Below are positions 7,485 to 12,779 of a stretch of DNA of 12,779 nt, in pieces. Source of the DNA: an uncultured Acholeplasmatales bacterium (GTDB lineage Bacteria; Bacillota_I; Bacilli_A; ML615J-28; CAG-698); contig CALEGD010000086.1 in the NCBI GenBank assembly GCA_937877075.1, positions 1 to 12,779 on the forward strand, written 5' to 3'. How positions within the stretch are numbered: position 1 is the first letter of the stretch; each line of letters begins with the position of its first letter. Below the pieces are notes generated by a model that was given only the letters and a program-made list of their open reading frames with translations, was not told where the DNA came from and did no database searches. The translations under genes were made by a program, and so were the position numbers.

Positions 7485-8282
7485 ATGAACATGATTAAAA
7501 TGAATAAATTTTTGATAATATTAGTCTTAATTGCATTCTCGCTAATAATTTCTGGAATGATAATTTATTCCAGTAACGATACGTCCATAAAAGGGATTTA
7601 TTTTAGAAAAACATATGGTTATATCGGGACCGGAAAATCGCAACAGATAATGCTGGATCTAACAATGTTTAATGTTGGGAATGAGGATTTGAGTTTTTTT
7701 GAAGACATAGAAAATGTAAGTTTCGATACCGATAAAGTACAGATTGAAAATATAGAAATAAAAAGTGTTAATAAAGAAAGAGATATTGAAATTTTACAAT
7801 TTATTGTACTAATAGAAATGTTAGTTTACGATAAAATTCAGATTATGAAAATTAAATATGAAGCAGATGATTTAATTAAGTCCTACGATATAGGATGTAT
7901 TAACCTAGAAAATATAGATGAAGAACCTGAACTTATTGGCCACGGTGCAAATTCTAACTTCCTATATAATAATCAATATTTTCTTACTATAAATAATACA
8001 AACACTGAATCATTTACTATAAATGACTTGATATGTTCAAGTGAAAAAATTACTAGAATAGAAAAAAGTTTTCCGACTGATTATGAAAAAGGAAAAAAAC
8101 TTCAAATTCAAATGAAAATTGAATTCGATGTTAATTACTTTGATGTCTTTATTTTAAAACCAATCTTGAAATTTAATAAATTGAACGATCCTGAGGATTA
8201 TTATTTGCTTATTGCTATTCAAACAAGATATGAAATACCTATGACGTACATAGAAATTAAGGAGTATATTAATCATGATTGA
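7485..8282 (+). CDS. Membrane-anchored protein with probable duplicated beta ectodomain, unknown function
   Basis: The 265-aa product starts with a short basic N-terminus and one membrane helix (about 8-28, FLIILVLIAFSLIISGMII). There is no lipobox cysteine, so it is an anchor or uncleaved signal rather than a lipoprotein signal. The rest is extracytoplasmic and strand-rich. Two stretches look alike: about 54-143 (LTMFNVGNEDLSF, then KIQIMKIKYE) and about 163-252 (LTINNTNTESFTI, then KKLQIQMKIEF), suggesting two Ig-like domains. Cys138 and Cys184 lie one per half. AGGAAAAGAG precedes the chosen ATG; ATGs at 7491 and 7500 are alternatives. No convincing promoter is visible in 7411-7470. The stop overlaps the ABC ATPase start by 8 nt, so it is translationally tied to the transporter. 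It could be an accessory or immunity subunit. It does not look like a typical MacA/HlyD adaptor, as no coiled coil or lipoyl motif is seen. Confidence 0.85.
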   Translation: MNMIKMNKFLIILVLIAFSLIISGMIIYSSNDTSIKGIYFRKTYGYIGTGKSQQIMLDLTMFNVGNEDLSFFEDIENVSFDTDKVQIENIEIKSVNKERDIEILQFIVLIEMLVYDKIQIMKIKYEADDLIKSYDIGCINLENIDEEPELIGHGANSNFLYNNQYFLTINNTNTESFTINDLICSSEKITRIEKSFPTDYEKGKKLQIQMKIEFDVNYFDVFILKPILKFNKLNDPEDYYLLIAIQTRYEIPMTYIEIKEYINHD

Positions 8283-8934
8283 ACTTTCAAATATAAATCA
8301 CGTATATTCCGGGAAATTTACTCTTTTTACTGCTTTATACAATGTAAATATTAAAATTCCAGAGAGTAATTTTGTAATTTTATTAGGACAATCTGGTTCT
8401 GGAAAAACAACACTTTTAAATATTATTGCTGGGTTAATGAAACCTACAAGCGGTACAGTAATCCATAATGGTCAAAACATCTACAATTTATCTAATAAAG
8501 AATTAACCGAATTTAGAAAAGATAATATAGGATTTGTTTTTCAAAATTATTTTTTAGAAAACAATTTTACTGCCTTAGAAAATGTTTTGATTCCACTTTT
8601 TTTAAATAAAAAACTCAGCATAGAGGAATTATATTTAAGAGCAAAAAATGTGTTAGCATTAGTGGGATTAGAAGAGAAGATAGATAATAAACCAACTCAG
8701 CTCTCAGGTGGTGAATGTCAAAGAGTTGCGATTGCCCGGGCCCTTGTTAATAATCCCCAAGTTTTAATTGCTGATGAACCAACAGGAAATTTGGATTCGA
8801 AAAATGGCGATTCAATTGTAGAATTACTAAGAAGTCAAGTTGACAATAAAAGGACCGTGATTATGGTAACTCATAATCCAAAATATATTCAAGATAGCGA
8901 TATTGTATTCGAAATAGAAGATGGAAAAATATGA
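8275..8934 (+). CDS. ABC transporter ATP-binding protein, MacB/LolD type
   Basis: This is the nucleotide-binding subunit that powers the adjacent permeases. The 219-aa product is a single complete ATPase domain: Walker A GQSGSGKT (38-45), Q-loop Gln90 in FVFQNYFLENN, signature LSGGECQR (143-150), Walker B VLIADEPTG with Glu168, and switch His200 in MVTHNP. Length and the stretch after the Q-loop (FTALENVLIPL) fit the MacB/LolD/FtsE-like group, which drives conformational change or efflux rather than nutrient uptake. ATPases of this group occur in bacteriocin loci such as lactococcin 972. AAGGAG (8258-8263) lies 11 nt before the ATG, inside the upstream gene. The stop forms an ATGA overlap with permease 1, showing a single operon. 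Confidence 0.95.
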   Translation: MIELSNINHVYSGKFTLFTALYNVNIKIPESNFVILLGQSGSGKTTLLNIIAGLMKPTSGTVIHNGQNIYNLSNKELTEFRKDNIGFVFQNYFLENNFTALENVLIPLFLNKKLSIEELYLRAKNVLALVGLEEKIDNKPTQLSGGECQRVAIARALVNNPQVLIADEPTGNLDSKNGDSIVELLRSQVDNKRTVIMVTHNPKYIQDSDIVFEIEDGKI

Positions 8935-10064
8935 TAAGCTTTAGTAAAGTAATATTCAAAAAAATATTTGAAAATAAGATTCGTTTTGGACTAATGATGA
9001 TTAATTTATCATTAGGTGTTTTTTTATTTTCTTTAATTACAACTCTCGGAATAAATATAGGTAAAAATAACATTTCAATGTTGAATAGCATTAATTATTA
9101 TAAGCAAATTCAATTAAATGCTAATAACTTTAATACAGAAGAAATAAATAATCTTAAAAAATATAGTAAAATATCAAAGATACAAATAGAAACAACTAGT
9201 GAGTTTGTTGTGAAAAGTATTGGTGATCATATTGTAGATAATGGAGTATTTGTAACACAAATTGATTCAAATCATGATTTAGTGTTAAATGATTATTATG
9301 GACGAATATTAGAAAATAATGTTGATATAATGATATCTCAACAGTATTTAGAAGCGCTTGGAATTGACACAAAGTCCATAATAGGTAAAAAAGTTATTCT
9401 AACAAATGGAGAAGTGGTAATTGAAAGAAATATTGTGGCTACATATAATCGCAACTTAGGTGATCAATTTTCACCTTATATTGTTATGTACGACTTATCA
9501 ACCGAAAAAGACATAAAGTTTTTACTAATAGAAGTATTTTCTATTGATGATGTGGAGGAAACCGTAGATTATATAACTCAACTAGGTTTATATCAAAATA
9601 ATTATCTCAATGAAATTAAAGAAGTAAAGTCATTTTCTAACCTTCTTATTATTTCATTTTTATTTATTGGAGTGTTGATTTTATCATCTTGTGCATCAAT
9701 AGTAAGCACTTCAGTTAAAGTCTCAATAAAAGGCAAGTATCCTTTTATTTCTTTACTTAAAGCTTTTGGTTATTCAGATAAGAAACTTTCTTTAATTATT
9801 TATTTTGAACTTGCATTATTATTGTTATTTTCTTTGGTAATCGGTTTTGCTTTATATAGCCTAGCACTATTTGTAATACCAATGTTTATGAATACAAAAA
9901 TAGTCTTTGATACCCAATATATTGAAATTTTTTCATTTAGTTTTTATGCGTTTTTAAGTAGTATATTATTTTCATTATTGGTTTTATTTATTATTTCAAT
10001 AAAACCTATAAAAATGATTAAAAAATGTGATGTAATTCACCTATTGAGAGAGGTGGAACAATGA
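8931..10064 (+). CDS. FtsX/MacB-like ABC transporter permease, subunit 1
   Basis: A 377-aa membrane protein with the MacB topology: one N-terminal helix (about 20-42), an extracytoplasmic domain of roughly 190 residues, then three C-terminal helices (about 237-259, 287-318, 335-357). The outer domain contains ISQQYLEALGID and IGKKVIL, resembling the MacB periplasmic core pattern. The linker ISLLKAFGYSDKKLSLII between helices 2 and 3 matches the coupling segment of FtsX permeases, and the C-terminus ends in the typical HLLREVE. It overlaps the ATPase and subunit 2 genes by ATGA on each side, so the two permeases probably form a heterodimer on an ATPase dimer. The substrate is unknown; the neighbouring secreted protein or the peptide it counteracts is the obvious candidate. 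Confidence 0.92.
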   Translation: MISFSKVIFKKIFENKIRFGLMMINLSLGVFLFSLITTLGINIGKNNISMLNSINYYKQIQLNANNFNTEEINNLKKYSKISKIQIETTSEFVVKSIGDHIVDNGVFVTQIDSNHDLVLNDYYGRILENNVDIMISQQYLEALGIDTKSIIGKKVILTNGEVVIERNIVATYNRNLGDQFSPYIVMYDLSTEKDIKFLLIEVFSIDDVEETVDYITQLGLYQNNYLNEIKEVKSFSNLLIISFLFIGVLILSSCASIVSTSVKVSIKGKYPFISLLKAFGYSDKKLSLIIYFELALLLLFSLVIGFALYSLALFVIPMFMNTKIVFDTQYIEIFSFSFYAFLSSILFSLLVLFIISIKPIKMIKKCDVIHLLREVEQ

Positions 10065-11350
10065 ATAAAATCACTTCAGTTGCAAAACTAAATTATAAAA
10101 ATTACAAATATTTCTCGAGAAATACATGTGTTAATATGATAATTAGTTCGGTATTGTTTTTAATGATTACCTCATTTGGCTTAAGTATAAGAAAATTACA
10201 TGAAAATTATAATTATAGTAATTATGAACTCAGGGAAGTTGTTATAACTACTGATGAATACTCCAAATTGACAGATGATGATTTAACCCTAATTAGTTTA
10301 ATACCAAATGTAGAGAATGTCCATGTTTTTTATTCTTTGTATCCAAAAGAATATATGACTATTTCAATTGATGAATATCAATTAAAAAGCATTTATACTT
10401 TCGGTGCGCATGTAAATTTTTCGACTTTTTCTCAAAAAGATATATTAAAGAAAAATAACGGTGAATATTTTGAACCGATAATCTTTGGAAGACATTTTAA
10501 TGGATTAGACAAAAAGAAAGCTATTATCGATGAAAATTATACATATATTTTAGGATACAAGAACCCCCAGGATATCTTAGGAAAGAAATTATCAATTTCC
10601 ATTAATTCAGATATAGTTGATGATATAGAAATAATTGGTGTACATGATTATAGGTTAGGGAGTGGAGGATTAAATAAACTTAATGATATTTCTGAATATG
10701 AAAGAATTGATTTTTTAGAGTTTGAATATAACTTAGCTCCTGTTATTTTATCCCATGATGTTATTAATTTATTTAATGTTAATAATGAGGATATTGTTTC
10801 GGATAGAACGGGGCAGTTTAATGTGAGGGTTTTTGTTGATTCAGCAACAAATGTAAGTCAAGTTTGTAATAATATTTCAAAAATTACTGACAATTATCTT
10901 TCCAGTGAAATACTGGAAATTGAACAAAAAGCTAAGTCAATAAAGGATTTACAAATATTTACCAATACTATCTCATTTGCTATTTTAATCGTTGCTTTTA
11001 CAAGTATAGCAAATGTACTAATTATAAAAATTGATGAGCAAAAGTTTTTAACAAAATTAATGCAAATTATCGGTTATAGTAAAAAAGATATAAAATTAAT
11101 TTATATTTACGATAATATGATTGTTTACTCCAAAGCTATTTTCATATCTCTAGCTATTGCATTTGCAGGTAGTGTCATTTTAGATATGTTACTAATGGAG
11201 CATTATGCATTGATTAGTACTATTGATAGATTCTTGTTTATTATAGATCCATTATTATTAATCGTTTATTTTTCATCATTATTTTTAATTGTGATAGGCA
11301 TAACATATTTTATTAGCAGCAAACAATTAATGGATAAAAAGAAGTGGTGA
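10061..11350 (+). CDS. FtsX/MacB-like ABC transporter permease, subunit 2
   Basis: A 429-aa permease with the same plan as its neighbour: helix 1 (about 24-43), a larger outer domain (about 44-295), then helices near 300-322, 356-378 and 398-418. The outer domain has a clear MacB core pattern: FGRHFNGLDKKKAIIDENY (142-160), LGYKNPQDILGKKLSI (164-179) and IEIIGVHDY (189-197). The cytoplasmic coupling stretch reads LMQIIGYSKKDIKLIYIY. AGAGAGGTGG precedes the ATG, within the end of subunit 1. It differs enough from subunit 1 in sequence and size to indicate a heteromeric transporter. It ends 4 nt before the next gene's start. Confidence 0.93.
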   Translation: MNKITSVAKLNYKNYKYFSRNTCVNMIISSVLFLMITSFGLSIRKLHENYNYSNYELREVVITTDEYSKLTDDDLTLISLIPNVENVHVFYSLYPKEYMTISIDEYQLKSIYTFGAHVNFSTFSQKDILKKNNGEYFEPIIFGRHFNGLDKKKAIIDENYTYILGYKNPQDILGKKLSISINSDIVDDIEIIGVHDYRLGSGGLNKLNDISEYERIDFLEFEYNLAPVILSHDVINLFNVNNEDIVSDRTGQFNVRVFVDSATNVSQVCNNISKITDNYLSSEILEIEQKAKSIKDLQIFTNTISFAILIVAFTSIANVLIIKIDEQKFLTKLMQIIGYSKKDIKLIYIYDNMIVYSKAIFISLAIAFAGSVILDMLLMEHYALISTIDRFLFIIDPLLLIVYFSSLFLIVIGITYFISSKQLMDKKKW

Positions 11351-11354
11351 TATT

Positions 11355-12290
11355 TTGTCAGACAGAAAATTAAAAATAAAATATCTTTTTGGTTTATTTT
11401 TTATTCAAATAATAATGGTATATATTATTACACCGGCTTTGATTAATTATTTATTTGTATATGATAATATTCTTGTAGATATTTTTGGCCAATTATTAAG
11501 CTTTGTTTTACCGATTTGTTTAATTTTAATTGCTTCCTCAAAAAATACAAAATTTGGCGATAATATAATGCTTTTTCAAGTTGGCGACCTTTATAAAACT
11601 AGAATTAATTCCAAATTAACTATTACGTCAATTTTTATTGGTATCTTACTTTCTTTCGTAGTTCATTATTTATTTCATTTTGTTGAAGTAGTATATATTT
11701 TATTGACAGATGATTATTCAATCATTAATATAATTCCCCCCTTTAAGATGAATGCCTTTTTAGGAACAATATTAGTTTTAGTCATTATGCCTTCAATATT
11801 TGAGGAATTGCTTTATAGAGGGATGTACTTTGACACTTTTAAATATTCAAAAACATTATGGCAATACCTCATCCCTACTTTAATATTTTCTTTTGCACAT
11901 AGAGGAATATTTTCAGCTTTTTCCGCAATGATTTTATCATTAATTTTAATTTATTATATAAGACAGTATTCATCATTAAAACTTTGTATTATTATACATT
12001 TTGTTTACAATATGATTAGTATCATTACATCAAATCTAGTCAGCCTTCCTTATAGTCCTCTAAGGTTATTAGAGAACTATGCTACAGATAGAATGTTTTT
12101 TGGTGCATTAATAATATATGGAGGAATAATACTATTCTTAGTAACAATAATATTATTAATTAAAAAAACAAAATCGCAAAAAATATCTATTTCAGAAATT
12201 AAAAGATTTAAATTTAGTCTATCTGAAATCACTATGATATCAATTATGCTTATTGTTTCCTCAATTTTGTTTTTGCTTAGAGTATTATAA
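11355..12290 (+). CDS. CPBP family intramembrane metalloprotease
   Basis: CPBP (Abi/CaaX-like) proteins are multi-spanning putative glutamate-type intramembrane proteases. In Gram-positive bacteria they often sit in bacteriocin loci and can provide self-immunity or help process peptides. The 311-aa product has about eight membrane segments and all three family motifs: EELLYR (Glu150, Glu151, Arg155), FSFAH (Phe178, His182) and HFVYN (His215, Asn219). I chose the TTG at 11355 because AGTGGTGA lies just upstream and the N-terminus MSDRKLKIKY leads straight into the first helix. The start is 4 nt after the permease 2 stop, so the gene belongs to the transporter operon as its last member, followed by a strong terminator. 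Processing of the secreted protein or immunity are inferences from context. Confidence 0.92.
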   Translation: MSDRKLKIKYLFGLFFIQIIMVYIITPALINYLFVYDNILVDIFGQLLSFVLPICLILIASSKNTKFGDNIMLFQVGDLYKTRINSKLTITSIFIGILLSFVVHYLFHFVEVVYILLTDDYSIINIIPPFKMNAFLGTILVLVIMPSIFEELLYRGMYFDTFKYSKTLWQYLIPTLIFSFAHRGIFSAFSAMILSLILIYYIRQYSSLKLCIIIHFVYNMISIITSNLVSLPYSPLRLLENYATDRMFFGALIIYGGIILFLVTIILLIKKTKSQKISISEIKRFKFSLSEITMISIMLIVSSILFLLRVL

Positions 12291-12306
12291 TCAGACTCAT
12301 TTATAG

Positions 12307-12350
12307 ATAAAACATTGGTTTTATGGAAGAAGCAAAATGCTTCTTTTTTT
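12307..12350 (+). terminator. Rho-independent terminator of the transporter operon
   Basis: AAGAAGCA (12327-12334), loop AAA, TGCTTCTT (12338-12345) forms a perfect 8-bp stem running into a T tract (12344-12350). A smaller hairpin directly precedes it: ATAAAAC, ATTG, GTTTTAT (12307-12324). The main stem begins 37 nt after the CPBP stop and isolates the cassette from rsmE. Confidence 0.88.
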
Positions 12351-12413
12351 GTTTGAAAATTCTTTAAACTAATTTCCTACTCGTTGGTTATTAACAAGTG
12401 AAAGCATTATTTC

Positions 12414-12442
12414 TTTAAATTTTATCAAAAATAAGGTATAAT
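12414..12442 (+). promoter_or_regulatory. Probable promoter of rsmE
   Basis: A perfect TATAAT (12437-12442) lies 25 nt before the rsmE ATG, with a weak TTTAAA (12414-12419) at 17-nt spacing. The -10 box is convincing and the -35 box is poor. A separate promoter is expected, since the terminator at 12345 cuts rsmE off from the genes upstream. Confidence 0.6.
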
Positions 12443-12467
12443 AATATAAGTAAAGATATGGTGACCT

Positions 12468-12779
12468 ATGCAAAGATATTTCGTAAACAACGATCAAATA
12501 AACGGTAAGGCCGTTCGGATTATAGATCAAGATTACCATCATATTAAAAATGTGATGCGAATGAAGATTAGTGACATGGTTTATATCTGCGATCAAGAAG
12601 AAAATACTTTTCTGGCTCAGATAGATGCAATTACAAATCAAGATATTATCCTCTCGATAGTAGAGGAACTGTCCCTTAATAGTGAACTAAAGGTTTCGGT
12701 TTCGATTGCGATGGGATTAACCAGAAGAGAAAAACAAGAAGAAGTTTTAAGAAGAATTACTGAACTTGGTGCCGATGGT
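12468..12779 (+). CDS. rsmE: 16S rRNA (uracil1498-N3)-methyltransferase RsmE, N-terminal part
   Basis: RsmE methylates N3 of U1498 in 16S rRNA using S-adenosylmethionine. Only the first 104 codons are in the window and the frame is open at the right edge. The start MQRYFV, the stretch YHHIKNVMRMKISDMVYICDQE of the N-terminal PUA-like domain, and the beginning of the SPOUT methyltransferase domain (MGLTRREKQEEVLRRITELG) match the family pattern, where the last part corresponds to the usual K-x-E-x-x-x-x-K-x-TELG stretch. The SAM-binding knot lies outside the window. The ribosome binding site is weak (GGTGA close to the ATG). rsmE often follows dnaJ-prmA in Firmicutes; here the accessory cassette separates it from dnaJ and prmA is absent from the interval. 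Confidence 0.9.
   Translation, partial: MQRYFVNNDQINGKAVRIIDQDYHHIKNVMRMKISDMVYICDQEENTFLAQIDAITNQDIILSIVEELSLNSELKVSVSIAMGLTRREKQEEVLRRITELGADG

Noticed and set aside
6386..12467. Insertion sequence or prophage boundaries around the cassette
   Set aside because: No transposase, integrase, terminal inverted repeats or flanking direct repeats could be found by eye.
12369..12641. Minus-strand open frame of 90 codons at the right end
   Set aside because: It overlaps the rsmE start and promoter, and the plus-strand RsmE match is clear.
1..12779. CRISPR array, tRNA or rRNA genes
   Set aside because: No regularly spaced repeats and no tRNA cloverleaf or rRNA-like segment was seen on either strand.

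Overview
The window comes from a low-GC Gram-positive-lineage bacterium. TGA clearly works as a stop codon (it ends the 265-aa protein, the ABC ATPase and both permease genes) and tryptophan is TGG, so the recoded Mycoplasma/Spiroplasma code is excluded. A CIRCE-controlled hrcA-grpE-dnaK-dnaJ operon, a Firmicutes-type DnaK and very AT-rich spacers fit Bacilli in the broad sense, including Acholeplasma/Izemoplasma-like Mollicutes relatives. This placement is an inference from gene content and style, not a database match.

Layout. (1) Bases 1-1602 look like decaying or badly resolved DNA. A small plus-strand reading frame with an internal TGA is followed by a terminator-like hairpin and then a minus-strand membrane-protein gene of about 440 codons, broken by two compensating frameshifts. 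That gene keeps a good promoter and ribosome binding site. (2) Bases 1735-6503 hold the class I heat-shock operon: a consensus promoter flanked by two CIRCE operators, then hrcA, grpE, dnaK and dnaJ, closed by a hairpin. HrcA would repress its own operon, and GrpE, DnaK and DnaJ form the Hsp70 chaperone machine. (3) Bases 6504-12350 are an AT-rich accessory cassette. It starts with a strongly expressed-looking gene for a 202-aa secreted, tryptophan-rich, beta-rich protein with its own promoter and terminator. A tightly overlapping operon follows: a membrane-anchored protein with a probable duplicated ectodomain, a MacB/LolD-type ABC ATPase, two FtsX/MacB-like permeases and a CPBP-family intramembrane protease. 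(4) After a strong terminator, the 5' part of rsmE begins under its own promoter and runs off the window.

The cassette is the most interesting part. A secreted orphan protein, a dedicated split MacB-like transporter and a CPBP protease together resemble a bacteriocin or toxin locus with its export or self-protection machinery. It sits between dnaJ and rsmE, which in many Firmicutes are separated only by prmA. Its base composition and codon choice differ visibly from the chaperone genes. The function of the secreted protein is not established by the sequence, and I recognise no named bacteriocin family in it.
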